A stretch of DNA of 64,000 nt from Streptomyces sp. DG1A-41. Its GTDB lineage: Bacteria; Actinomycetota; Actinomycetes; Streptomycetales; Streptomycetaceae. Location of the stretch: positions 8,827,001 to 8,891,000 of the forward strand of contig NZ_CP146350.1 of assembly GCF_037055355.1 (NCBI RefSeq), written 5' to 3'. Position 1 is the stretch's first letter. Every line of letters begins with the position of its first letter. Position numbers and translations under genes: made by a program. Positions 18,247-26,522 of the stretch are shown piece after piece. The notes under the pieces are model-generated. The model saw only the letters and a list, made by a program, of their open reading frames with translations, had not been told where the DNA came from and did not search any database.

Positions 18247-19434
18247 CTACAGCCACTGCCCTTCCAAGGCGGTGGCGGTGAGACCCGGCGCCGCCGCGTA
18301 CAGAACGGCGCGATTGCCGGGCTTTAGCTGCCCGGCGTCATGCGCCCGCCGCAGGATGTCGAACACGGCGGCGCCTCCGCGGTTGCCGCCGGAGTAGCTG
18401 TCCTTGCTGTAGTCCAGCAGCCCCGACGGCCACGCGTCGGGCATCGTTTGCTCCATGTACTCCAGCACTCGGGTCCCACCGGGGTGCGCGAGCAGGACGT
18501 CGGGGTGCCAGGAGTCGGGTTCGTCCTGGTAGCGGACCCGCAGCCACTCCCACATCGCGGTGACCGTCTCCTGCACGGCGCGCGGTCCGCGCCGGTCCAT
18601 CACGAAGTGGGTGCCGTCCGCCCGTGTCTCCAGGCGGTGCAGGTCCTGGGTGCCGGGCAGGGTGTGGTGCCAGGCGGCGTCCAGCCGCAGCACCGACTCG
18701 GGCCTCGGGCGGCCCGTGACCACCGCGGCGACCGCGGTGTCCGCGAACAGCAACCGGACGATCAGAGACTCGAGGGTGTCGTCTGCGGGCTGGTAGGTCG
18801 TGCTCAGCGCCTCCGCGATGACGATCAGGACCACCCGGTCGGGGTCTGCGGCCACGAGTTCTGCCGCCAGCGCCAGGGAGCGGGTCCCCGCGATACAGGC
18901 CCACTGCGTGGCCGGCAGCATCATCACGTCGTTGCGGAGCGGAAGCTTGTCGGCCAGGGCCATGTCCAGACCCGGCAGCGCCGGGGTGGTGGAATGACTG
19001 GTGATCAGGCAGTCGATGTCCGCGGCGTCCAGCCCGGCTATCTGCAAGGCCCCGCGCGCCGCACGCTCCCCGTAGGACTGTACGGCCTCCCAGGCCGGTG
19101 CGGTGCGCTCCTGAATGGTCTGCGGCGCGGGTACGGTTTCGAGGGCGGCGATCACGCGGTCCACCTCCCGCTTAGTGAACCCGTCGCGTGCCAGCGCCTC
19201 CTGGGCCGGCTCGATGCCGACAGCCCGAAGGCCGTTGCCGTTGCCGGGCGCGACGGCGGTCTCCAGCGGCAGCATCCACCCGCGGGTCTCGATGCCCGTA
19301 CTGGCCGCGATGCCGTCGATCCGCGGTGCCCACGCCGCATGCGGGTGCCGGTGGCGCACCTCTGCCACGATCTGGCTGGTCTTCACGGAGTGCTCGCCGT
19401 GTATCACGGCAGGAGGGCAGAGGTAAGCGGCCAT
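18247..19434 (-). CDS. Type III polyketide synthase (chalcone synthase-like)
   Basis: A 395-residue homodimeric condensing enzyme from ATG 19434, preceded by GGAAGG. The catalytic triad is visible: Cys in PATQWACIAGTRSLALAAELV, His in LLAHPGGTRVLEYM, and Asn in YSGGNRGGAAVFD. The glycine-rich end appears as LYAAAPGLTATALEGQW. It should load an acyl-CoA starter and extend it with malonyl-CoA to a pyrone, resorcinol or phloroglucinol. The Cys context (QWAC) differs from the LGCVAG context of the second type III PKS at 24909, so they belong to different subgroups. It is divergent from a glycosyltransferase 260 bp away, suggesting a glycosylated product. Confidence 0.88.
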   Translation of the reverse strand: MAAYLCPPAVIHGEHSVKTSQIVAEVRHRHPHAAWAPRIDGIAASTGIETRGWMLPLETAVAPGNGNGLRAVGIEPAQEALARDGFTKREVDRVIAALETVPAPQTIQERTAPAWEAVQSYGERAARGALQIAGLDAADIDCLITSHSTTPALPGLDMALADKLPLRNDVMMLPATQWACIAGTRSLALAAELVAADPDRVVLIVIAEALSTTYQPADDTLESLIVRLLFADTAVAAVVTGRPRPESVLRLDAAWHHTLPGTQDLHRLETRADGTHFVMDRRGPRAVQETVTAMWEWLRVRYQDEPDSWHPDVLLAHPGGTRVLEYMEQTMPDAWPSGLLDYSKDSYSGGNRGGAAVFDILRRAHDAGQLKPGNRAVLYAAAPGLTATALEGQWL

Positions 19435-19695
19435 AACGGGCACCTTCCAAGAGGGAACAAGGGATTACGGAGGAAAAGTCACAAGTGCTATGTCATGGGT
19501 CACTTTTTAGCTCTGTGGCCAGAGGATGCCGATGGGCTCCACTTCGGGAGTTGGTGTCCGTTTCGAGCATGGATGCTGCATGGCATTTCCGCTGTGATGG
19601 AGGCAACTTGAGCGCCTTGGAGTGCGTGATACGGCACACACCGCTGTATCTGGGCTCTCGGCGGTTCCGGCGGCCTTGCCCGGCGTTCGAACCCG
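19435..19695. promoter_or_regulatory. Divergent promoter interval of PKS and glycosyltransferase
   Basis: About 260 bp of relatively AT-rich DNA (for example around 19460-19510) lies between the two divergent starts and must contain both promoters. No specific operator was identified. Confidence 0.4.
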
Positions 19696-21033
19696 GTGCG
19701 AAACTGTGAAGTCGCCGTCGCCGTATGGGAGTTGGCCTTGTCGCCTACGGGAAGACCGTCACGGCCCCTGACCATCCTCTTCGCACCGGAGAGCGCGTAC
19801 GGGCCGACGAACAACTGCGTGGGAATCGGGGACGTCCTGCGCCGCCGGGGGCACGGTGTGGTGTTCGCCGCGGAGGCGTCCTGGAAGGGCCGCCTCGGGA
19901 TGCTCGGCTTCGAGGAGGAGCTGATCGATCTGGCCCCGGCGCCCGAACAGCCCCAGGACGCGGGTCAGTTCTGGAAAGACTTCATACGCGACACCGCGCC
20001 CGAGTTCCGGAAGCCGACCATCGAGCAGCTGGGCACCTGGATCAAGCCGGTGTGGGAGGAGCTGGTCTCGGGCGCCCGGTACTGCGAGCCGCAGCTGAAG
20101 GAGATCATCGACCGGGTCCGGCCGGATGTGATCGTCGAGGACAACGTCGTCTGCTTCCCGGCGCTGACCACGGCGGGCGTTCCCTTCGTGCGGATCGTCT
20201 CCTGCAACCCGCTGGAGATGAAGGGCGAGCGCGTTCCGCCGCCGTTCTCCGGGTATCCGGCCGGGGACCGGAGCGGGTGGGACGAGTTCCGCGTCGCGTA
20301 CGACCGGACCCACCGGGCCCTGTGGAGCGACTTCAGCACCTGGGTGACCGAGCAGGGCGCGCGTCCGCTGCCCGACCTGGAGTTCATCCACGAGGGCGAT
20401 CTGAACCTGTACGTCTATCCCGAGTCGGCCGACTACACGGACGCCCGTCCGCTGGGCCCCACCTGGCACCGGCTGGACTCCTCGGTGCGCGAGACGGAGG
20501 AGAAGTCCGCGCTGCCACCCGGCCTGGTCGACGGTGGCGCGCTGATCTACTTCAGCCTCGGCTCGCTCGGCTCGGCCGATGTGGACCTCATGCGCCGGGT
20601 CATCGCCTCGCTCGCCCGCACCCCACACCGCTACATCGTCTCCAAAGGCCCGCTGCACGACGAGATCGAGCTCCCGCCGAACATGTGGGGTATGGAGTTC
20701 CTGCCGCAGACCCGGATCCTGCCTCTGGCCGACCTCGTCATCACGCACGGCGGCAACAACACGACCACCGAGGCACTCCACTTCGGCAAGCCCATGATCC
20801 TGCTGCCCCTGTTCTGGGACCAGCACGACAACGCCCAGCGCATGGCCGAACTGGGTTACGGCGTCCGGCTCGACCCCTACCGCTTCACCGACGCCCAACT
20901 CCACGGCGCGATCGACCGGTTGCTCGGCGACATGACCCTGCGGCGCACCCTCACCGAAGCCGGTGAGACGATTCGGGCGCGCGACGGGCTGCGTACGGCC
21001 GCGGACCTGATCGAGCGGGCCGCCACGGCCTGA
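19696..21033 (+). CDS. GT1-family glycosyltransferase (UGT/MGT type)
   Basis: About 420-445 residues; conserved sequence begins near 19765 (PLTILFAPESAYGPTNNCVGIG). GTG 19696 or TTG 19738 (behind GGGAG) could be the start. The donor-binding region is clear: LIYFSLGSLGSADVDLM, then ITHGGNNTTTEALHFGKPMILLPLFWDQHDNAQRM, the HGG-Q signature of UDP- or dTDP-sugar-using GT-B enzymes. Acceptors in the family include macrolides, aromatic polyketides, sterols and flavonoids. Because it is divergent from a type III polyketide synthase, glycosylation of that product is the best inference. A broken ABC-F gene follows downstream; resistance by glycosylation is an alternative role. Confidence 0.87.
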   Translation: MRNCEVAVAVWELALSPTGRPSRPLTILFAPESAYGPTNNCVGIGDVLRRRGHGVVFAAEASWKGRLGMLGFEEELIDLAPAPEQPQDAGQFWKDFIRDTAPEFRKPTIEQLGTWIKPVWEELVSGARYCEPQLKEIIDRVRPDVIVEDNVVCFPALTTAGVPFVRIVSCNPLEMKGERVPPPFSGYPAGDRSGWDEFRVAYDRTHRALWSDFSTWVTEQGARPLPDLEFIHEGDLNLYVYPESADYTDARPLGPTWHRLDSSVRETEEKSALPPGLVDGGALIYFSLGSLGSADVDLMRRVIASLARTPHRYIVSKGPLHDEIELPPNMWGMEFLPQTRILPLADLVITHGGNNTTTEALHFGKPMILLPLFWDQHDNAQRMAELGYGVRLDPYRFTDAQLHGAIDRLLGDMTLRRTLTEAGETIRARDGLRTAADLIERAATA

Positions 21034-21668
21034 TCCCACCGGCCCGCGGACGCACGGTTTTGGTCCAGATGCACTTGCCGTTGGCGGGGGAGCGGGTGCC
21101 TTCGCTGCCGCGCCGGTCGGGATTCCGTCGCGCCCATCCGCCGGCAGCCCGGGTGCGGCTGTGGGAGGGCGTGGGGGGAACGAGCCACTGCCAGAGCCAG
21201 CCTCTTCTGGCACGAGTGGCCAAAAGCGGCTGATGAGCACCTCTTCGGTCCCTCTCGCTGCCGCAAACGTCCCAGACGGCTGGTCGTGCCCGAGACTTAC
21301 CCTGTCGGAGAGCCGCGCGGCCGAGTTCCCCGGTCCGCATGCGCGACTCCTTCGGCTACGGGCCCGGGGCGGCGTTCCCTCGGGGCCGGTGCTCGCTGGA
21401 TTCATCAGGACCGGCCCTGCGTGCGATGTCGCGCAGTGACACGTCGACGCCTTGCCCGGTGACGGTCGTGCCCTCTACTGCGGCTGTTCGAGGCGGTTGA
21501 TCGTGGCCTGTAGTTCGGTGATGTCGGCCGTGGCACCGAACCCGGACCAGCCCCACGCCCTGGCCTTGCCGGGAGAGAGGGTTTTCCAACTGCTGGACGA
21601 CGCACTCAAGACGCGCGCCGATCGGCCCTCCACGTGACCGAAGAACGCTCTGGCGCCGCCGAGGCTCG
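21034..21668. other. 635-bp interval without recognisable gene
   Basis: Frames here give low-complexity translations. A minus-strand segment near 21420-21450 (VSLRDIARRAG) faintly resembles a helix-turn-helix of the TetR kind, but the flanks do not support it. Confidence 0.4.
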
Positions 21669-22591
21669 GTCGATAGCACCACCGTCACCGCTCCTCCTCC
21701 GACCGGGTCTCGACTCACTCTTGCCGAGGTGACCAAGCGCTATGGCGACCGCATGGTGCTGGACCGTGTGTCCTGCTCTGTCCGGCCGGGCGAGAAGGCC
21801 GGGGTCGTGGGGGACAACGGCTCCGGGAAGTCCACGCTTCTGCGGCTGCTCGCGGGGCAGGAGCGGGCCGACAACGGCCACCTGACCGTCACAGCGCCGG
21901 GCGGCACAGGTCACCTTGGCCAGACCTCGATCTGCCTGATCCGGCGCGTGTGGGCGACGCCGTGGACCATGTGCTACGTGAACTGCGCGCTCCGGAACGC
22001 CGCATCCACGCCGCGGAAGCGGAATTGGGCACGGCAGGCCCCGCCGGGTTCGACGACTACGCCGCTGCGCTGGCCGAGTTCGAGGCGCGGGGCGGGTACG
22101 GAGCGGATCGACGTGTCGAAGTGATGCTGGGCAGGCTCGGCGAGCACGCGCCACTGGACCGCACACGTCGGCTCGGCACCCTCTCCGGAGGGCAGCGCTC
22201 CCCGCTCGCACTCGCCGCGACCCTGGCCTCCGCTCCCGAACTGCTGCTGCTCGACGAGCCGACCTACGATCCGGACGACGGGCCGTGACCTGGCTCGAAG
22301 GCCGCCTGCGCCGCCACAGGGGCACGGGCGCGTGCGGGAGCTGTCCGTCGGGCAGCGCCGCAAGCTCGAACTGGCCCGGCTCGTGACGGCCGGCCCCTGG
22401 ATCTGCTGCTCGACGAGCCGACGAACCACCTGGCCCCCGCCTTGCTGGAGGAGATGGAGGCAGCACTGGGCGACTACACCGGCACGCTGGCCGTGGTGAC
22501 GCACGACCGGCTCCTGCGCGAACGCTTCAACGGCCTCCGCCTCGAACTCCCCCTGGCCACCGGCGAGGCACACTGGAGTGGACGCCCTTGA
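21669..22591 (+). pseudogene. ABC-F ATPase relic (ribosome-protection type)
   Basis: A soluble two-ATPase ABC-F protein in fragments. Frame one has RLTLAEVTKRYGDRMVLDRV and Walker A GDNGSGKSTLLRLL. After a shift near 21930, frame two gives GTLSGGQRSPLALAATL and LLLLDEPTYDP. The linker and second Walker A are missing. Then RELSVGQRRKLELARLV and, after another shift, LLDEPTNHLAPALLEEM and VVTHDRLLRERFN, ending at 22591. Intact relatives are about 530-550 residues and give resistance to ribosome-targeting antibiotics or regulate translation. At least three frame changes and a large deletion make it non-functional. Confidence 0.85.
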
Positions 22592-22887
22592 GCCGCCTGG
22601 TCACCCGCGCCGCACGACTACCCAGTCCTCCCCCTCGGCTTCGACCCACCCTGCGGCACCAGCCGGTGCTCGCATCGCACCGCTGCCTGCGAGGCCGCGG
22701 GCTGCCCGGCCAATCGGCGTCGAGGGCCCTGCCGGAGACGGTGGCACTGCGCCGGACCGTGCAAGTGCTGGGGGCGCCACCGCTCGGCGCGGATGAATTT
22801 CGGACGTCTACGCGGCATTGCCCTTTCTGAACAGCAACATGTCGGCCCTTCGGATCACTCTCACGGGCGTGCGATAAGTTGCCCGCC
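22592..22887. other. Interval upstream of acetyltransferase
   Basis: No convincing gene. A GCGATAAGTT stretch at about 22872-22881, just upstream of the ATG at 22888, could be a -10 region giving a nearly leaderless acetyltransferase transcript. Confidence 0.3.
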
Positions 22888-23436
22888 ATGACTGCGCTCG
22901 GACCCGTCGCCTGGCCACCTGCCCCGATACGGACCGAACGGCTCGTGCTCCGCGAGTCGGATGCCCGGGACCGTGCGGCGTTCATCGAGCTGTTCGCATC
23001 GCCGGAGGCGCGCGCGTACCTGGGTGGCCCTCGACCGCGTGATGAGCTCGAACGTGCGGTGCCTGAGGTGCCCGGGAGGCGCCCTGGCCTGTTCGTGGTC
23101 GATCTCGACGGAGTAATGATCGGCATGGTCACGCTCGAGCGGCGTGACGCGGAGCGTCCGGGACGCGTCCGTCCGGATGGCGGAGAGGCCGAGCTCGGCT
23201 ACATGTTCCTGCCGGAGGCGTGGGGATGCGGATACGCTGCCGAGGCGTGCGCGGCGGCACTCGACTGGTTCACCGGCGCGCTTCCCGGCGAGCCGGTGGT
23301 GCTCTGCACCCAGAGCGCCAACGACCGCTCGATGCGCCTCGCGGCGAAGCTGGGGTTCACTGAGGTGGAGCGGTTCGAGGAGTTCGGCGCCGAGCAGTGG
23401 TTCGGCGTATGGTCCTCGGTCACGCCGTCCGGTTGA
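22888..23436 (+). CDS. GNAT-family N-acetyltransferase
   Basis: A 182-residue acetyl-CoA-dependent acetyltransferase of the RimJ/RimL type. It starts at ATG 22888; the RimJ-like beginning is APIRTERLVLRESDARDRAAF. The acetyl-CoA-binding motif A region is GEAELGYMFLPEAWGCGYAAEACAAALDW, and motif B shows QSANDRSMRLAAKLGFTEVERFEEF. Members acetylate protein N-termini, aminoglycosides or other amines. The gene is isolated, so its substrate cannot be guessed. Confidence 0.85.
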   Translation: MTALGPVAWPPAPIRTERLVLRESDARDRAAFIELFASPEARAYLGGPRPRDELERAVPEVPGRRPGLFVVDLDGVMIGMVTLERRDAERPGRVRPDGGEAELGYMFLPEAWGCGYAAEACAAALDWFTGALPGEPVVLCTQSANDRSMRLAAKLGFTEVERFEEFGAEQWFGVWSSVTPSG

Positions 23437-23674
23437 GCTAGGCGGTTGTTGTCACCGGCGACCCGATGCACGGGTATCGGCGAGGCGACCGCAAGCACGC
23501 CCGCGCCGACGTCGCCGCGAGGATCGACGATGCGGCCGGGGCCCGCCGACAGCCGCGGGTGCGCAAGCGCCGACTGCGGCAGGCGGGCCGCCACGGGCGG
23601 GATCACGGTGGAGTCAAGGGCCCGGTTCGGCTACGCCGCGCCGGTCGGCACGACCGCTGGCGGACGGATCCGAG

Positions 23675-23696
23675 GGCGTGTCCTTCCGGACACGCC
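23675..23696 (+). terminator. Perfect hairpin downstream of acetyltransferase
   Basis: GGCGTGTCC-TTCC-GGACACGCC is a perfect 9-bp stem with a 4-base loop, 240 bp beyond the acetyltransferase stop and before the UbiA gene. It lacks a T-tract, as is common in Streptomyces. The rest of 23437-23909 shows no recognisable gene. Confidence 0.45.
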
Positions 23697-23909
23697 TATT
23701 CCACCGGATGCCGGACCACCCCGTGTGAGCAGGCGGGCAACGTGGGACCGATGCTGCATGCGCAACATGATCACCGCTGACGACGGGCCGTGGTCCTGGA
23801 CGACCGGAAACGGAGCGGAAGGCAGCAGCACAGGCGCCGTGCTGCACCCACGCACGGTGTCCCGCGCCCTCGGTGAGGCGATCCGTCGGGCGCCGGACGC
23901 GGTGGGGCG

Positions 23910-24749
23910 ATGCCCGTGACCGCCGGCACGGCCCCGGCGTGCCCCGGACCGCCGCATGCGCTCGCGCTGCTCGCCGCCGCCCACGGCGGGCCCGCTCTGG
24001 CCGTCACCGCCATCACGGGCCTGCTGACGCTCCGCGGCGGTCTGCACCCGCTGGACGCTGCCGCCGTCACCGCGGCGGTGTTCGCCGGCCAGCTCACGAT
24101 CGGCTGGGGCAACGACCTGCTCGACCTCTCCCGCGATCGCGCCGTGGGCCGCACCGACAAGCCGTTGGCCGTCGGTTCCCTCCCGGCCCGCTGGGTGGCA
24201 CGCGCCCTCGTCATGGCCGCTCTCGCCTCCCTCGTGCTGTCCTCGATCGCCGGCTGGCGCAGCGCACTGGTCAACGTCGTCCTCGCCACCGGCGCCGGCC
24301 ACGCCTACAACTTCGGGCTCAAGGCGACCCCCTGGTCATGGGTGCCGTACGCGTGCGGCTTCGGAATGCTGCCCTCGGTGATCACCCTCGCCGCCTCGCC
24401 CCCTCACTGGGCGCCCTGGTGGATGACCGCGGCCGGCGCCACGCTCGGCGTCGGAGCGCATCTGCTCAACGTGCTGCCCGACCTTGCCGACGACGAAGCC
24501 ACCGGTGTCCGCGGTCTGCCGCACCGGATCGGCGAACGCCCCTCGCGTGTCCTGGCCGCCGTGCTGCTCACCGCCGCCTCGGTGCTCGCCGTGACAGGTC
24601 CCGCCGGATTCCCGCCGGTGTGGGCGTGGACGGCCCTGGCGCTGGTCACCGTCCTCGCGGTGCTCACCTGGTTCGGCCACGGGCGCGCTCCCTTCCGTGC
24701 CGCGGCGACCGTCGCCCTGCTCGACGTCGTGCTGCTGATGGCCGCCTGA
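23910..24749 (+). CDS. UbiA-family membrane prenyltransferase
   Basis: A 279-residue integral membrane enzyme with eight or nine hydrophobic helices. The first Asp-rich motif is GNDLLDLSRDRAVGRTDKP (NDxxDxxxD) and the second is LNVLPDLADDEATGVRGLP, the two Mg-diphosphate sites of UbiA enzymes. It should transfer an isoprenyl group from a diphosphate to an aromatic acceptor. It is the first gene of a four-gene run with a type III polyketide synthase, an isoprenylcysteine-type methyltransferase and an FAD monooxygenase. The likely acceptor is therefore the phenolic lipid or quinone made by the next genes. The start ATG 23910 follows GGTGGGG. Confidence 0.85.
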   Translation: MPVTAGTAPACPGPPHALALLAAAHGGPALAVTAITGLLTLRGGLHPLDAAAVTAAVFAGQLTIGWGNDLLDLSRDRAVGRTDKPLAVGSLPARWVARALVMAALASLVLSSIAGWRSALVNVVLATGAGHAYNFGLKATPWSWVPYACGFGMLPSVITLAASPPHWAPWWMTAAGATLGVGAHLLNVLPDLADDEATGVRGLPHRIGERPSRVLAAVLLTAASVLAVTGPAGFPPVWAWTALALVTVLAVLTWFGHGRAPFRAAATVALLDVVLLMAA

Positions 24750-24908
24750 TGGCACCGGCAGACATCGCTCCGGCCAGCGCCGGCCCGCCTCGCGCCACGA
24801 CCGTCCCGGCACTCCCGCCCCGACCTTTGCGCTCACCGTCACGGCTGAGGCGGCGCTCGGCCTCGGCCGGGTGTCCCTCGCGCCCACCGCCCCATCCCAG
24901 GAGCCAGC

Positions 24909-25997
24909 ATGACCATGCGCGTCCTCAGCGTTCGCGGCACCCTGCCCGAGCACTGCCACCGGCAGGAGGAGATCACCGAGTCCTTCACCACCACCCTGGT
25001 CGGGAACACGGTCGATCGCGGCGTCGTCGAGCGGCTCCACCGCAACGTGTGCGTCGAGACCCGGCACACCGTGCTGCCGCTGGAGGAGTACGGCCGGATC
25101 GAGGACTTCGGCCAGTCGAACGACGTCTTCATCCGGGCCGGCGTCGAACTCGGCGGCCGCGCGGTCGTCGACGCGCTCAAGAGCGTCGGACTCACACCGG
25201 CCGACGTCGACTACATCGTCTCCTGCACGGTCACCGGCCTGGCCGTGCCCTCCCTGGAGGCCCGGGTCGCGGCGGAGATCGGGCTGCGCCCCGACGTGGT
25301 GCGCCTGCCCCTCGTCGGCCTCGGCTGCGTCGCCGGCGCGGTCGGCATCGCCCGCCTGAACGACCTGCTGCGCGGCCGTCCCGACGCTGTCGCGGTGCTG
25401 ATGTCGGTCGAGTTGTGCTCGCTCACGCTCCAACGCGACGACACTTCGGTCGCCAACGCCGTGGCGAGCGGCCTGTTCGGCGACGGTGCCGCTGCCGTGG
25501 TCGCCGTTGGCCGCGAGCACCCCCTCGCGCGGACCGACGACCCCGCCACCCCCGAAGTACTCGCCTCGCGCAGCCGCCTCTACCCCGACTCCGAACGCAT
25601 GATGGGCTGGGACGTCGGCTCCGGCGGGTTCCGAGTCGTCCTCGACTCCGCGGTTCCCGACCTGGTGCGCCGGTACGTCGGCGACGACGTCCGCGGCTTC
25701 CTCGCCGAGCACGGGCTGACCAGCCGCGACCTCGACTGGTACGTCGCGCACCCCGGCGGCCCCAAGGTCCTCGAGGCATTGCAGGACGCCCTCGGCGTCG
25801 AGCGGGACGCGCTGGGCGTGACCTGGGACTCGCTGCGCCGGATCGGCAACCTGTCCTCCGCCTCGGTACTGCATGTCCTGGCGGACACGCTCGCCGACCG
25901 CCCGCCCCCGCCCGGCTCCTACGGGCTCATGCTCGCCATGGGCCCGGGCTTCTGCTCCGAACTCGTACTCCTTCGCGCCCCGGGTGGTGGACGGTGA
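24909..25997 (+). CDS. srsA: Type III polyketide synthase, phenolic lipid (alkylresorcinol/pyrone) type
   Basis: A 362-residue chalcone synthase-fold enzyme preceded by AGGAG five bases before ATG 24909. The catalytic Cys is in LPLVGLGCVAGAVGIARL, His in WYVAHPGGPKVLEAL and Asn in RIGNLSSASVLHVL. The family PG-loop is seen as LMLAMGPGFCSELVLL. The order with an ICMT-like methyltransferase and an FAD hydroxylase matches the srsABC operon of S. griseus, where SrsA makes alkylresorcinols and alkylpyrones from fatty acyl starters. Its last codons overlap the methyltransferase start (GTGA), showing translational coupling. Confidence 0.88.
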   Translation: MTMRVLSVRGTLPEHCHRQEEITESFTTTLVGNTVDRGVVERLHRNVCVETRHTVLPLEEYGRIEDFGQSNDVFIRAGVELGGRAVVDALKSVGLTPADVDYIVSCTVTGLAVPSLEARVAAEIGLRPDVVRLPLVGLGCVAGAVGIARLNDLLRGRPDAVAVLMSVELCSLTLQRDDTSVANAVASGLFGDGAAAVVAVGREHPLARTDDPATPEVLASRSRLYPDSERMMGWDVGSGGFRVVLDSAVPDLVRRYVGDDVRGFLAEHGLTSRDLDWYVAHPGGPKVLEALQDALGVERDALGVTWDSLRRIGNLSSASVLHVLADTLADRPPPPGSYGLMLAMGPGFCSELVLLRAPGGGR

Positions 25998-26512
25998 GCA
26001 GCGAGGCATGGTTCACCGTCCTGGTGCTGGCCGTCGGCCTGGAGCGGGTCGCGGAGCTGGCCGTCTCCCATCGCAACGCCGCCTGGAGTCTGGCGCGGGG
26101 CGGCGTGGAGTCCGGGCGGGGGCACTATCCGTTCATGGTGGTGCTGCACACCGGCCTGCTCGTCGGCGCGCTCGTCGAGGTGTGGGTGCGCCGGCCGGAC
26201 GTCGTACCGGTGCCGGCCTGGTCGATGCTCGCCCTCGTCGTGTTCGCGCAGGGGCTGCGCTGGTGGTGCATCGCCACGCTGGGCCGGCAGTGGAACACCC
26301 GGGTGATCGTCGTACCCGGCGCCGCGCGAGTGACCGGCGGACCCTACCGCTGGATCACGCACCCGAACTACGTCGCCGTCGTCGTCGAGGGGCTCGCGCT
26401 TCCCCTCGTGCAGTCGGCCTGGATCACGGCGGCCGTCTTCACCGCGCTCAACGGGCTCCTGCTCGCCACCCGCGTCCGCGCCGAGGACGCTGCCCTGACA
26501 CGGCTGGCCTGA
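25994..26512 (+). CDS. srsB: Isoprenylcysteine carboxyl methyltransferase-like (ICMT) O-methyltransferase
   Basis: A 172-residue membrane methyltransferase starting at GTG 25994, which overlaps the stop of the polyketide synthase. It has four to five hydrophobic helices and the ICMT/phospholipid-methyltransferase signature: WNTRVIVVPGAARVTGGPYRWITHPNYVAVVVEGLALPL, where RWxxHPNY binds S-adenosylmethionine. In the srs system the equivalent SrsB methylates a phenolic hydroxyl of the alkylresorcinol. The membrane location suits a long-chain phenolic lipid. Eleven bases separate it from the next gene. Confidence 0.87.
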   Translation: MSSEAWFTVLVLAVGLERVAELAVSHRNAAWSLARGGVESGRGHYPFMVVLHTGLLVGALVEVWVRRPDVVPVPAWSMLALVVFAQGLRWWCIATLGRQWNTRVIVVPGAARVTGGPYRWITHPNYVAVVVEGLALPLVQSAWITAAVFTALNGLLLATRVRAEDAALTRLA

Positions 26513-26522
26513 GGAGGCACGC

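Noticed and set aside
21356..21736. TetR-like regulator from the VSLRDIARRAG segment
   Set aside because: Only about ten residues resemble a helix-turn-helix, and the flanks do not continue the family pattern in any frame.
24336..26009. 557-codon open frame on the minus strand opposite UbiA and the type III PKS
   Set aside because: Translation is low-complexity and rich in Gly, His, Asp and Glu with no motif. It mirrors two well-supported genes on the plus strand.
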